NCBI RefSeq assembly: GCF_017591425.1
Contig: NW_024464918.1
Coordinates: forward strand, 25,634,001-25,698,000
DNA from: Ochotona curzoniae
Taxonomy: Eukaryota > Chordata > Mammalia > Lagomorpha > Ochotonidae
Direction: 5' to 3'
DNA length: 64,000 nucleotides
In this document: piece by piece, positions 11,409-22,256 of the stretch
Position numbering within the stretch: position 1 is the stretch's first letter
Layout of the letters: the number at the start of each line of letters is the position of its first letter
The notes under the pieces: model-generated
Told to the model about the DNA's origin: nothing
The model's input: only the letters and a program-made list of their open reading frames with translations
Databases searched by the model: none
Made by a program: the position numbers and the translations under genes

Positions 11409-11738
11409 GGGCCCAGCGCGGTGGCGCAAGTGGTTAAGGTCCTCACCTTGCACGCCTGGGATCCTATATGGGCGCCGGTTCTATCCCGGCAGCCCCGCTT
11501 CCCTTCCAGCTCCCTGCCTGTGGCCTGGGAAAGCAGTTGAGGACAGCCCAAAGCTTTGGGACCCTGCACCCGCATGGGAGACCCGGAAGAGGCTCCTGGC
11601 TTTGGTTCAGCATAGCATCAGCCGTTGCGCTCACTTGGGGAGTGAATCATCAGACAGAAGACCTTCCTCTCTGTCTCTCCTCTCTGTATATCTGCCCTTC
11701 CAATAGAAAAATAATAAAAATAAATCTTTAAAAAAAAT
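11409..11738 (+). repeat. Young C-type SINE, CGCGGTGGCGCAAG subtype
   Basis: Full length: GGGCCCAGCGCGGTGGCGCA head, GGTTCTATCCC B-box region, CCCGCTTCCCTTCCAGCTCC, AGCATCAGCCGTTGCGCTCA, CTCTCCTCTCTGTATATCTG and an AATAAAAATAAATC(T)nA tail. The open frame at 11468-11731 is inside it. Confidence 0.95.
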
Positions 11739-12737
11739 CCAGACACACAATGCTGCACACAGGGTATGCAGTGGTCAGAAGTCATAATCTAGAAGCCCAC
11801 AGAAAAACAAAGATCTGCTAACACAGTGCTGAGGCAACAAAGCAAGATGCAGAACAAAACATACAACCATTGACATAACTTAAAATATAGGCAGATAAAA
11901 GTTGCACACTTTAAAACTATACATTAGAATGGTGGTCTACAGGGGGCAAAGAGCAATGTGAGTAGAGAAGACAAAAGGGAAGGAATGAAAGAATGAAAAA
12001 AACCTAACGAATGAGTCAAGGAATCATAATGCTATAAGCAGGGGGAGTAATTCAACTAACCATGTCTGACATCTAAGCAGAGAATAAGGAAGAAATGAGG
12101 AAAGGAAAAAGGTTCTGCAAAATATGTTAATATATTTGTCTGCTGCCATACCCCCCTTGGCAACCGGACCATTTGGAAAATATCAGCGGCTGACAGACGT
12201 TATTTATGGCCCTGTCTTACAGCCCGCAGGCACTGGGTACCCTGAGAGAAACTGAGACGAAAGCAACAAATTCACACATATACCCAGCAAATTCCATTTT
12301 GCTATCTGCCCCTTCAAAACATTCTGGCTCCGTGATAAAATATCTGTGCTCAAATTCTGACTCAAATTTTTCTGAGACAAGAAGATGCTAGAAAGGAAAA
12401 CTTTGGAATTCGGATGCTAGATGTTTGGAATCCGGTAGGGGGAAAGAAAACAAACAAGCAATGCTCACTCTGAAATTTATCAGATTGGTGTCTTACCTTT
12501 CAAAGAGTTTAGATGGTGACACAAACAGAAAGAGGGTGGCAGAACAATTAAGACCTGGGCAATAATGCCACCTGTGGCAGATGAGCCACGGCGAATGACT
12601 GCAAGTCCGGGGACTTGGCTGGGAGCCGGGCTAAGGAACAGAACAATGTAGCAGAGAAGTCCTAGTGGCAAAGGTGTTAGAAGGCAGCACCAACCCTGAT
12701 CACCACCTGGCTTTGCCAGTTTGCAGATGTATCTCAA
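11739..12737. other. Anonymous noncoding DNA
   Basis: No gene recognised. A minus-strand open stretch at 12480-12776 has a reasonable GTAAGA donor at about 12490 but no convincing exon upstream of it. Confidence 0.5.
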
Positions 12738-13041
12738 GGCTGGCATTGTGGTACAGTGGGGTAAACCACCATTCACAATGATGGCATCTCATGTGGGTTC
12801 TGTTTTGAGTGTCAGCTGCTTTGCTTTGGATCCAGGTCCCTACTAAGGCACCTGATTAAGCAGCAGCCGATGGTCCAAGTGCTTGCCACCCTTGTGGTAG
12901 AAACAGATGAAGTTCCAGGCTTTGGCCTGGCCCAGAATTAGCTGTTGTAGCCAACGAGGGAGTGAAAAACAGATGGAACATCTCTGTCTCTCCTCTTTAA
13001 GTCTGCCATTCAAATAAACAAACATAAAACAATAACAAAAA
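12738..13041 (+). repeat. Old C-type SINE
   Basis: GGCTGGCATTGTGGTACAGT head, GGTCCAAGTGCTTGCC, AAGTTCCAGGCTTTGGCC, AGGGAGTGAAAAACAGATGG, CTCTGTCTCTCCTCTTTAAG and a TTCAAATAAACAAAC tail. Confidence 0.8.
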
Positions 13042-13269
13042 GGAAAGAAAAGATAAATGAGTCCTACCTAAAGTGCCCCTGAGAAAGCAGCCATTGTGTT
13101 AAGCCCACCTTTTCTCTAGTGATTGATAGATGGAAGAACGAGCTAGGAAATCATTACACACCAGGGAAGGCAACTCTTCGCATCCTGAACAATGCTATGC
13201 CAAATGCTGCAAGGGTCTCCGTTTCCAAAAGAGAACTCCTGGTTTTGTTCTTTCCTTGAAGTAGAATGT

Positions 13270-13460
13270 TCTTGGGGTGAATAGGAGCGTGTTTGGAGTC
13301 AGAGAAAACTTAGTCTAAACCGTGTATCCTCAATTTAGTAGCCCCAACTTCTACGACCTTTCAAGTAGGTCAAAAATCTCTCACAGGATGCTGGAAAGAT
13401 TAGATAAGCTGATGGATGCAGTGCCTCCTTGTGCCTGACTCACCGTAGGTGACCCCTCGA
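13270..13460 (+). repeat. MIR
   Basis: GTTTGGAGTCAGAGAAAACT near the start and CTCACAGGATGCTGGAAAGATTAGATAAG toward the end (shown as two joined motifs, 13380-13408) follow the MIR consensus. The tail TGCCTGACTCACCGTAGGTG fits 'cacatagtaggtg'. Confidence 0.6.
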
Positions 13461-13689
13461 TGCTACCTATGATAGTTCTTATTGCAGACAGTGTAAACTG
13501 CAGAGAAAGATTGGATTCTAAACACGGCCAGTAGCTCCCCAAAATTCACTTCCCATCCTGATTTTCTGGTAACTTCATCTCCATTTTTTTCTAGTAAAGA
13601 CCAAGAGTCAAATAATTCACTATTAAACACACTTGACAGCCTAATTTTTAAAAACATTAGGTCAACAAGATACTGCAGATGCTATTTTT

Positions 13690-13925
13690 GCAAATATATC
13701 TTCTCCTTCATCCTTTTTCAGAGACTGCTTATAATCCCATCATTTATTTTACCAGGCCCTTCAGATATTTAGACTGTCCCAAATGTTTTACTACTATTAC
13801 CAATGTCCCAATAACATCTTTATTATCCAAACATCTTGGCACACTGGTCTAATTATTTTTTGAGGCCAAATTGTTGAGTCTAAGCATGCTTACTTTTTAA
13901 AGGTTTCTCAAGTGCCTTATGGAAA
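13690..13925 (-). mobile_element. L1 (L1M/L1MB-like) 3' region fragment
   Basis: Antisense L1 text: TTTAGACTGTCCCAAATGTT, CCAATGTCCCAATAACATC, CATCTTGGCACACTGGTCTA, ATTATTTTTTGAGGCCAAAT, ending near TTTTTAAAGGTTTC. Decayed, with no coding capacity. Confidence 0.55.
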
Positions 13926-15590
13926 TGGCAGAACCAGACAGCAAGTCCACCAGCTGAATCATGGTCATTCTTCACATCTCCATGTACTTCAGTAGGTGGA
14001 AGCATGTTCGGAAGGTCACATGGTGTGCCAGGGACTTTCTACCCACATCACTCCCAGCTCCGGGGTCCTTAATGACAGAAGCAGCGTGCTGCGGTCTGGG
14101 GACTGGCCTGCTTGGTGTCCATCCCCGCTTGTTCTGGTGGCTTCCCTGACTGCCCTTTCACAAACAACCCAGCTCTGGGTTTTGTGTAGCACTCACAACA
14201 CTGTCAATCAAGGTGTGTTGTTTTCAGCCTGGGTCAGCCCAAGCCACATCAAGCTGATGCAATCTTTCCTGGGAGCCTGGATCTTGTGAAGAGTGAGGCA
14301 AGGGCCACAGCTGAGAACTCTGTTGTCATGCAAACATTATCCAGAAGACTCTTCCCATTGGTGTCTGGCTCCTGGGCCTCTGGGGTTGGTCCGTCCTCAA
14401 GCCTGATTCTCCTGCTCCTCCTGTCTCACTGAGTCACCCCACAGCCTTCCTGATTCCTTCACTGTTGTGCTGGTGGTATTTTCATCTATGTTAGAGTTGA
14501 CTCTACTTGTTCTGAAATAATCGTGTGTTTCAGGAGTGTCAGGGGAGAACTACACGCCTCCTTATTACTCAAAAACATTTTCCCTTGCTCAATTTTTTTT
14601 GGGAAAAAAATGTGCCTCATCTTGTAAATACCACTCAACCTACCAAAGCAGCCATTTGGAATTACATAATAATTTATACAAAACTCATGGTAAAACCTGA
14701 ATTTCAGAGAATAAAAGGAGGGAGGCAAGCTGTCTTCTATTAAGTTTCCCCCAAAAACTAGTTCATGTTTTGTTCACATGAGAGACATTGTTTCATCAAT
14801 TTTCCTGACAAACCTGCAATATATGGTAGGGCTACATTTGGGTTGTTTTCCAAGTAGATTTTATAGGATTCCCAGAAACTTGGAAGGGGTTCGGGTTTTT
14901 TGTTTGTTTTTTTTTCTCAAATGTATCAAAGAGATAATGCCCCAAAACACTCGACCAGAAGCAGTTTGATTCTATTCCCACTGCCGACTCAGTCTATAGG
15001 TGCCCTTGGAAATCACGATTCGCCAGAGTGCTCAGAGCCAGCAGCAGGGGAAATGCACTGTGCATTGCACACAGGCTGCCCAAGAACAAGTGCATCCAAG
15101 AGGAATAGAATGACAGAGGCACCATCTCCAACAGAGGCCACAAGGAAAATAAACTTATTAAGCAATCACCTAAAACACACACAGGCGCTCCAGTCCTTTG
15201 AGCAAGACTGTGCAGGAGGCAATGACAACTCTGCCTTTCCCCCAGGATAAGGCTCTTGAGGAATTGGGTATTAGTGGATTAAGTGACTTTTAAGTGGTGA
15301 GTGGAGCTACAGTACTAGGAAGACCTAGGATTAAGTGAGATAATATACATGAGAAGCTTTGTCAAGTGTGAAGGGTCATATAAATGCAAGGTGTCATTAC
15401 CGCCTTGCCAGCCAGGCTCACTGAACGTCCCCCTGCAGTCAGTGAGGTGGAAAGTCTGGGTGGAAGTGTCTCCTGCTGCACTGAGAGAAGTTGTCGCAGC
15501 ATGCCCACAGCACCTCCTAGTGGTTCAGCTTAGAGGCAGCAACCCTCCAAACCTACTCCCAGCCCAGCTGCAGAACAGTCAGTCCTGCTT
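13926..15590. other. Anonymous noncoding DNA
   Basis: No recognisable gene. The plus-strand frames at 13961-14289 and 14900-15250 match no protein I know. Poly-T/poly-A runs lie near 14590-14610 and 14898-14915. Confidence 0.45.
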
Positions 15591-15599
15591 CATACTTAC

Positions 15600-15636
15600 T
15601 CCCTTCGCTCTGATTGTCTTTGTTCGAATTGTAGAC
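15600..15636 (-). other. Candidate 37-nt microexon (speculative)
   Basis: On the minus strand a pyrimidine-rich acceptor (CTCCTTTCTGTTTTCCAG) precedes 37 nt, followed by a consensus donor GTAAGTAT. All three frames are open; frame 1 would give VYNSNKDNQSEG. A second acceptor and donor pair (TTTTTTTTCCTGCAG and GTAAGTGT) brackets 15663-15694 just upstream. I recognise no gene, and the element may be a decayed DNA transposon end. Chance splice-like sites are common. Confidence 0.25.
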
Positions 15637-15844
15637 CTGGAAAACAGAAAGGAGACACTTACTCAGGTGCATCTGATGCCACACTACAGGTTAGCTGCAG
15701 GAAAAAAAAATTACCTTCCCTCTTTCCCCAGTTTGTGTCACAAAACTGGCCCCTCCCTATACAAGAACCCCTTCAATAATCATCTACTCCTTACTACTCC
15801 TTAGTATGTAATTATTCATTTTTTTACTTGAATTGTTCTTTACT

Positions 15845-16065
15845 GTGCATGAATCAGGATCACCTGCAGAATTTCATGCAAAAAATCATATTCCACTTTT
15901 TAAAAAAAAGCAAATGCACTACATGTATGGTAAACAAACAAAAAAAAAAAGGAAAAAGGAAAAACAAATCACTGAGCAAGAACTGTGCCTCAGGGGATGC
16001 ACTGAGCCATTCACAATAAAGGATCCCCAGCAGCAATCCTCTGGGTGAGAGCTGTCAGGACCACT
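15845..16065 (+). repeat. Possible hAT-type (MER20-like) DNA transposon remnant
   Basis: CATGAATCAGGATCACCTGC with AGAATTTCATGCAAAAAATC resembles the 'gcatcagaatcacctgg...acttgttaaaaatgcaga' text of nonautonomous hAT elements. The A-rich middle (15900-15965) is unlike the family. Family uncertain. Confidence 0.3.
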
Positions 16066-16069
16066 GCTT

Positions 16070-16165
16070 TATCAGCACACACAAGGCCCAGAGAGGTCAT
16101 CTAAGGCCTCCTGGTCAGCCAGAGGCAAGGCCAGGACTCCTGCTGGTTGCGGACAGGTCACTTCT
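16070..16165 (-). repeat. MIR fragment
   Basis: CACAAGGCCCAGAGAGGTCA followed by CAGAGGCAAGGCCAGGACTC is the reversed MIR 'gaggcccagagaggttaa...ggcagagccaggactc'. Confidence 0.6.
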
Positions 16166-16295
16166 TACTCAATACCCTTTTGTAAATCTGAATGTTACAA
16201 GAATATATTACATTCACAATTAAAAGCCCTTATGTGATTTACAGAAAACCTAAGAGGGGAAGAGTGTCCCAATTTAAACAGGCAATGACATATTG

Positions 16296-16664
16296 CAAGG
16301 GTAGGCAAGCTTTTCCTGTAAAGGGCTAGACAGCAAATATTTAGGGTTTTGAGGGCCAAAAGGCAACATTGGTAACACACTGCACAGGCTCTTATGTAAG
16401 AAGCATAGAAACATATTCCCACAAAATATTTACTGCCAAGTTTTTAAATTTGATGACTGAGTGTAGTTTTTAGAATAAAAGTCTGATCAGAAGAGCTGAA
16501 TTTTTAAAGAGAGAGTATGCCATTTTAACTGAGATGTAAAATCATATTCCCTATCATCAATCAGCTCCAAATCATCACTGGAACTCTGGGCTTGGCTCAA
16601 GTGCTATCTAAAAGCATAGACGGGTGGGCTGCAGATGGTCTGTGGTTCACAGCTTGCCCACTCC
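16296..16664 (+). mobile_element. MER5-like hAT-Charlie element, longer than MER5A
   Basis: The left end CAAGGGTAGGCAAGCTTTTC, TGTAAAGGGCTAGACAGCAA and ATATTTAGGGTTTTGAGGGC match the MER5A start. The right end ACAGCTTGCCCACTCC mirrors the left terminal repeat. The 369 bp span is about twice MER5A, so it may be a longer relative or carry an insertion. Confidence 0.55.
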
Positions 16665-17176
16665 AGGCATGTCATCATCTTTAAATGCAAGCCTTTCGTT
16701 TGAAAAAGAAAAATCCGCAGTGCCCAAAACCTTCTTCAGGGACTCTGCGAGGTACAGAAAAACTAGGATGAAACTTGCCAACACCCTAATACCAGCAGCA
16801 GCAGCGAAGGTTAACCAACAGTTCCACTCAGTGACAACCATTCAGTTAACCTCCAAATCTCTGAAAAAAGGTACAGTAATGTCAAAAGGAAATTTTTACC
16901 AGCTAAGAAACATGAGTGGGAACGGGTATAATTTGACTCTTGGATTCCTGTGCGTCCATGAGGAAAGTCTGTTGCTCTCTCCAGGCCTCCAATGCCCTGC
17001 CAGTAAACTCCAGGAGTCGCCTTGGAGGTCTCTGAATTATCACACTCTAAATACAGCAAATCACCACACTGTATTATCAGTGTTCATTTCCTTAAAAAGA
17101 CTAAAGTTGCACAGATGCTCACTGAAAGAAAGATAAGCAAAAAGGGCAGCTGCACAGGCATCTAAAGAGGACTATG

Positions 17177-17349
17177 GGGCCCACTGCGGTAGCCTAATGG
17201 CTAAAGTCCTCGCCTTGCATGTGCCTGGATCCCATATGAGCGCTGGTTCATATTCCAGCGGCCCTGCTTCCCATCCAGTTCCCTGCTTGTGGCCTGGGAA
17301 AGCAGTCGAGGATGGGCCAAAGCCTTGGGACCCTGCACCCATGTGGGAG
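17177..17349 (+). repeat. 3'-truncated C-type SINE
   Basis: Young-type 5' half (GGGCCCACTGCGGTAGCCTA to CCCTGCACCCATGTGGGAG) that stops abruptly before the second half and the A tail. I see no clear target-site duplication. Confidence 0.85.
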
Positions 17350-17432
17350 GGGAATAATACTATTTTGGCAAGTAATGTTTTTCATCCATCTCCAGTCAAT
17401 GCATTTCTCCTATTAAATTCAAATATTCATTA

Positions 17433-17695
17433 CAATTTTTTTATTTATGTACTTTTATTTGAAATGTAGAGACTGTTGTCCATTTACTAGTTTACTCCCT
17501 GAATACCCGTAAGAGTTAGGGTCATAGACAGGCAGCAGGAACTCAATCTTGGTTTCCCAGGGGAGTAGCAGGGACCTGAGACCTAATCTTCTGTCTCCCA
17601 GGATGTGTGTTTGCAGGAAGTTGCCATCAGAAGCGCGACTGGAACTCAAACACAGGCATTCTGTTATGAGATGCTTATGTCACAAGTGGCACTGT
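17433..17695 (-). repeat. Old C-type SINE
   Basis: T-rich start (TTTATTTATGTACTTTTATT), GAAATGTAGAGACTG, CAGGCAGCAGGAACTCAATC, ACTGGAACTCAAACACAGGC. Same older group as 1170-1390. Confidence 0.65.
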
Positions 17696-18189
17696 AAGGA
17701 CTGCTTCAGATTCCTTCCCCCTAGAGTCAAAACATTCTATCCAAGAGGAACTGGCTCTTCTTTACAGATGGCAAACATCCAGAAGGAAGAGTGAAACACA
17801 GGGCTTACAGCACTCCTAATTAGGTGGTGAGTGGATGCTGAATTACTCTCCTCCAAAGGTTCCGTGGGCCTCAGGACAGCCCTGCCTGGAACACCCAAAC
17901 ATTCCCCAACTGGAGACCTGGGAGCAACAAGCCAAAGGCACTGCAAACATGCAGTGCTCAATCCTCTGAAGCCTGGCCATTCATATCTGTCTGTTTTGGG
18001 TAAATTGGCCCAGGAGAATGAAGCTAACAAAACATGTGTGCCAGCACTGTCTGATTACAGACTATCAAGGAAGGTCCAGGCAGGGGAACAGCATTAACAT
18101 AGCAGGGGCCAGATGGTGGCTGTGAACAGCACAGGTAGGTACGACTCTGCATACCAAGTACCATACCTGACCATATACTTGTAGCCACC
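17696..18189. other. Anonymous noncoding DNA
   Basis: No gene or repeat recognised. Overlapping opposite-strand frames at 17737-18097 carry no known motif. Confidence 0.45.
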
Positions 18190-18290
18190 ATATTGGATTC
18201 ATCTAGTGGCATTTTCCTTTACAGGTAAGAATGTGAGGCTCAAAGAGACCACAGGATTACCCACAGGCGCATACTGCTGACTGCTGTACT
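18190..18290 (-). repeat. MIR fragment
   Basis: GGCATTTTCCTTTACAGGTA, then GAATGTGAGGCTCAAAGAGA and CCACAGGATTACCCAC, follows the reversed MIR core. The CAG|GTAAGA junction here comes from MIR sequence. Confidence 0.5.
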
Positions 18291-18675
18291 GTTTTTTGTG
18301 CCTCTACCTTTCCCTGCAGTGACACAACAAACATGGTTCCCACTGTGAGGTTCTATACATCTACAGTGGTGAAGCGCACACAATTCGCCCTTTAGAAGCC
18401 TGCTCTGAGCCCAGATGCTCACAGCATCAGACCAAGGCCAGAGAACAGCGCAATGTGCTGAAACAGCGTGACTGTCTTGTGACCCACAGAGTAATCAGGT
18501 TCATGCAACTACTGGTGGGTCTCTCCAGGGCCTCTGTCTTACTGGCAGGAAGCCAACTGCCCAAGATCAACCCCAAGGGTTACTCAACAATGCTTGAACT
18601 GTGGCTCCTAGACAGGCTGAAACAATTAACCACAAATACAACTGAAGCTGAAGTCTGTCCTGGGCCTGTGTTTTG

Positions 18676-18997
18676 GTGCAGTTGAGTTAAGCTATTGCCT
18701 ACAACACAGGCATCCCTTATCAGAATGCTGGTTCAAGTCCCATCTCTGCTGCTGCCTAGCTCCCTGCTAATGAGCCTGGGAAGGCAGTGAAAATGGCCCA
18801 AGTGCTTGGCCCCCTGCCACTTACGAGGGAGACCTGGAAGGAGTTCCTGACTCCTGGCTTAGGCCTGACTCAGTCCTTGCTGCTGCAGCCATTTACACAG
18901 TGAACCAAACACATGGAAGATTTTCCTATTCTCTCTCTACTGAACTAACATTTTGCTTTTCAAATAAACCAAACAACACACTTAAAAAAATAAAAAT
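18676..18997 (+). repeat. Old C-type SINE
   Basis: GCAGTTGAGTTAAGCTATTG head, GGTTCAAGTCCC B-box-like site, AGCTCCCTGCTAATGAGCC, AAGTGCTTGGCCCCC, GAGTTCCTGACTCCTGGCTT, TTTTCAAATAAACC tail. Confidence 0.85.
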
Positions 18998-19224
18998 TAT
19001 TTTTGTCCTGCCCTGCTTAGACAGGACCTGATCACATGAAAATCTCTTTAAGTCTCTAGTTTTTCATTCTTGGAGGTGGATATGCTGTAGTTGCTACTGA
19101 ATGCTTAACATGAAGATTTGTTAAATATCTACACCAGTGAAGAATCACATATATGCTTCTAGAAAATAGAAATTACATGTGTTTATCTTATCAGAGTCCA
19201 TCTACATATCATTAAAAATAACTA

Positions 19225-19435
19225 CATAATAATTAATTAATGATGAGGATGACCAGATACCATGCCAAGCATTCTATTTGCATTATCTTGCTCAATCCTA
19301 TTATGCCCATCACACAGATGATAAAATTGAAGCATCACACAAAGTTAGGCAACTGGAAATGGGTAAAATCCAGAGAGGAACTCCCATACTCTGTCTTCAG
19401 AGCCCAAACACTTAACCACTAACCACGTGATAATG
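19225..19435 (-). repeat. MIR
   Basis: CATGCCAAGCATTCTATTTG, TTATCTTGCTCAATCC, CACACAGATGATAAAATTGA, then CAGAGCCCAAACACTTAACC and ACTAACCACG: a long reversed MIR with both halves visible. Confidence 0.75.
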
Positions 19436-19439
19436 AAGA

Positions 19440-20515
19440 CTTTGTGATGATGACGACAATAAATGTGATGGGATGCTGTGGGCAGTGAGGGCAGGTGAGT
19501 CAGGCCAAAGCTAGCCGGCCCCGAGTCAGAAAGAAAATGAAACTGGGAGTGGCCTTCTGACGGCTGCCCAAAGCGGGTGCCACCAACCCCTGGAACCATC
19601 TGGCACCCAACGCACAAGTAACACTTCATATCCTCTGAGCCTGAAGATAAACACCAGGGCAGGAAAGCAGGTCTTTAATAAAAATTACAGGGCACAGTGA
19701 TTCTACGAGCCTTTACCTAGAATGCTGCTACAATGCAAGTACGATTTAATATCAAAGGAGAGTGAATAAAGCCTTCATACATCTCCTCCGTGCTAAGATG
19801 TGATTTTGCAATAAACTCTGCTCACCACCGAGCCAAGTCAATCCCCACGACCCCCAAGAATGGAGAGCAAATACACGGAGCCATCTGGGTTCCCGGAATG
19901 GGTTTCCATGGGTAATCTTTAGTGCCATTATCCCGGTATACTGAAAAACCACGGAGACGTGCTTTTTTCTGCTGAAAAATTTTAAGTTAAGGACACAAGG
20001 AAATCAATAATGAGATGAAACCATCTAACTTTTCTCTTGGACACAAGCTGCATGAGCCCGTGGCTGCACTCTTCTCTGAGATCAAAACCTGCCCAAAATA
20101 AAGGGTTTGCCCATCTACATTCACAGGCAAACTGATGTAGAATTTTACTCCCACTGGGATTGGACTGTCTTCACCTCAGTAGCTGTCCAGACACTCTGAT
20201 TCCCTGAGGCCTCCTGCCTGGAGCACCTGAGCCCCTCCCATCAGGCTGCTGCCCTGAGACCAACATGGGAAATTGCGGGACAGGGCACGCCACACAGCCT
20301 GCTTCTGCAGCTTCAGATCTCATCATGCCCTCACCGCGTGCCGCATAATGGATCCACCATGGCCAAAATCTGCCTTTTGGAATTGTTTCATTGCCGACAG
20401 ATTTGTAGCACTCTCCAGCTTGGGTCAAAGTCCAATTTTACTGTGTAGTAGCTACAGACATCAGTGAATATCTGTAAGTTTAGTTTGGCTTTCAATAAAA
20501 AGGGGATTTTAATGC
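19440..20515. other. Anonymous noncoding DNA
   Basis: No recognisable gene. Short minus-strand frames at 19345-19629 and 20171-20428 lack splice context or known motifs. Confidence 0.5.
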
Positions 20516-20519
20516 TTCC

Positions 20520-20650
20520 TATTTCTTGGGGTTTTTGTGAAAATTATGTGGAATAATAAATATATTTAGCATTGAATGCAAATCCTATGGTCAACAGCAA
20601 GCGTTCCATAAAGATTAACCTCCATCAGTTTCATCACCATCATCCTTTTT
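20520..20650 (+). repeat. MIR 3' part
   Basis: GTGGAATAATAAATATATTT, AGCAAGCGTTCCATAAAGAT, CATCACCATCATCC matches the MIR tail 'agcacagtgcctggcacatagtaagcgctcaataaatg'. Confidence 0.5.
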
Positions 20651-20904
20651 TCCTCCTTCTTGTCATACTTTTTATTTCAAGAACAGACCAACCAACCTCT
20701 TCTCTTGATGGCATGTGCAAGTGGCTAAGGAAGGGGATGTAGTACGGGAATCCAGTGGTATAGGTCTCATCAGCACTGTAATGCAACTACTGAAACTCAG
20801 GAATAAAGGGTGGGAAAAGACAACCATCTAAGTCCAACTTTCAGAATAATGGACCACAATTCTTTTAGCAGCAATCAAAAATAAAAACAACTGCCTCCAT
20901 CAAC

Positions 20905-21140
20905 CACATTTTCAACTACTAATGATGTGCCATGCACTATGCCAAGAGTCTTTAAGAATCATTCTATTTTATCTTTAGGACCGACCATGCAGCACTACTG
21001 CTGTGTCTGCTTCTCAGCTTCCTCTACGTTAACTAACTTCCCCAAAGCTGTACTGCTAGCAAGTGATGGAGCTAGGATTTGAACCAGGCAGAACCCTCTA
21101 GAGTTTGTACTCAAACATAGCTTCATACAGCTTCCCACCC
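20905..21140 (-). repeat. MIR
   Basis: ATGTGCCATGCACTATGCCA, ATTCTATTTTATC, CTAACTTCCCCAAAGCTGTA, CTAGCAAGTGATGGAGCTAG, ATTTGAACCAGGCAGAACCC: a clear reversed MIR. Confidence 0.8.
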
Positions 21141-21930
21141 AGTGCTATTTTCCAGAGGAAAAATTACTTGGAAATTAACAAAGAACTCAAGACAAGCTAA
21201 GCAGTAATTATGATGGCAACAATGTGATCATTGTGTAACAACAAAATTTCCACCCAACTTAAACACAACAGTGATTCTACAAACTTCCAATTAATACACC
21301 TATGGGACTTATTGAAAACCACAACCAGCTTGAGACATTTGAAAATGCCCCAAAAGCATCCTTTCTAAAAACTCTGAGCACACACAGAACTGTCCGGGGC
21401 TGCCCAAACTGTGTGGCTGACTTCACAGCACAGTGCCACATCGGAATACTGGGCAAACTGGGGGCTAAGTTTAGGAACTGTTAATAACACCCCCTGAGAA
21501 GTTGCTAGCAAGACTCCTTTGTTCTAAAAAACACCACACATAAAATCTAATGATGGACGTGAATGTTTGGATCAAGAACACCTCTCTTTTCACTGGCAAG
21601 CCAGAGACCACCCTTGGAAAGTTTTTGAGAACTTGTTGAATCTAACTAGTATGTGGCTAAAAATAATTGAGCAGGTAGAAGTATAAGGGATACATTGCTT
21701 ATCCAGGGGGCAAGGCTTAGGAGCTAGGTGCTGGTACCCCCTTTTTCCAGCCCCTCATCTCCATGTCTGGGCAATGAAAGTGCTTAAGAGAAGAGAAATA
21801 AAACAGCTACTGCTAATTTGCCACTTCTTAGCCAGCACCCATCCCATTTCCCTTGGCTTTCCTTTTCTGTGGCTACTGGCATTTCACCTGCTGTCTTAAG
21901 ACTCTCTTTCAAGCGAAATTATCAAAGGTA
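21141..21930. other. Anonymous noncoding DNA
   Basis: No gene or repeat recognised. The frame at 21302-21484 resembles nothing known. Confidence 0.5.
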
Positions 21931-21937
21931 GATGTAT

Positions 21938-22256
21938 GGGGCAGCAAGTGAAGCCTTTGTTTGGGACACTTGCATTTCATACAAGAGCACCAGTTAGGGT
22001 CCCAGCTACTCCATACATCCAACCCAGCTTTCAGCTAACGTGTCTGGAAGGGCGCAGAATATGGCCCAGGAGTGGTCCCTGCCACTCACACAGGAGACAC
22101 AGGTGGAGTTCCTGTTTCCTGCATTTGGCCTGCCCTACCCTAGATTGTTGCTGGCATTTGGGCAGTGAACCAGCAGATTGAAGACACCTCTCTCCATCTT
22201 TCCCTCACTTTTTGCCTTCCAAATACATAAAATATATCTTTAAAAAGAAAAAAAAG
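21938..22256 (+). repeat. Old C-type SINE
   Basis: GGGGCAGCAAGTGAAGCCTT head, CACCAGTTAGGGTCCCAGC, ATGGCCCAGGAGTGGTCCCT, GGTGGAGTTCCTGTTTCCTG, AGTGAACCAGCAGATTGAAG and a CCAAATACATAAAATATATC tail. Confidence 0.8.

Noticed and set aside
12480..12776. Minus-strand exon ending at a GTAAGA donor near 12490
   Set aside because: The donor is reasonable but the upstream acceptor is weak and the peptide is only generically hydrophobic.
18210..18235. CAG|GTAAGA donor
   Set aside because: The motif is produced by the reversed MIR core 'ttttacagatgaggaaact'.
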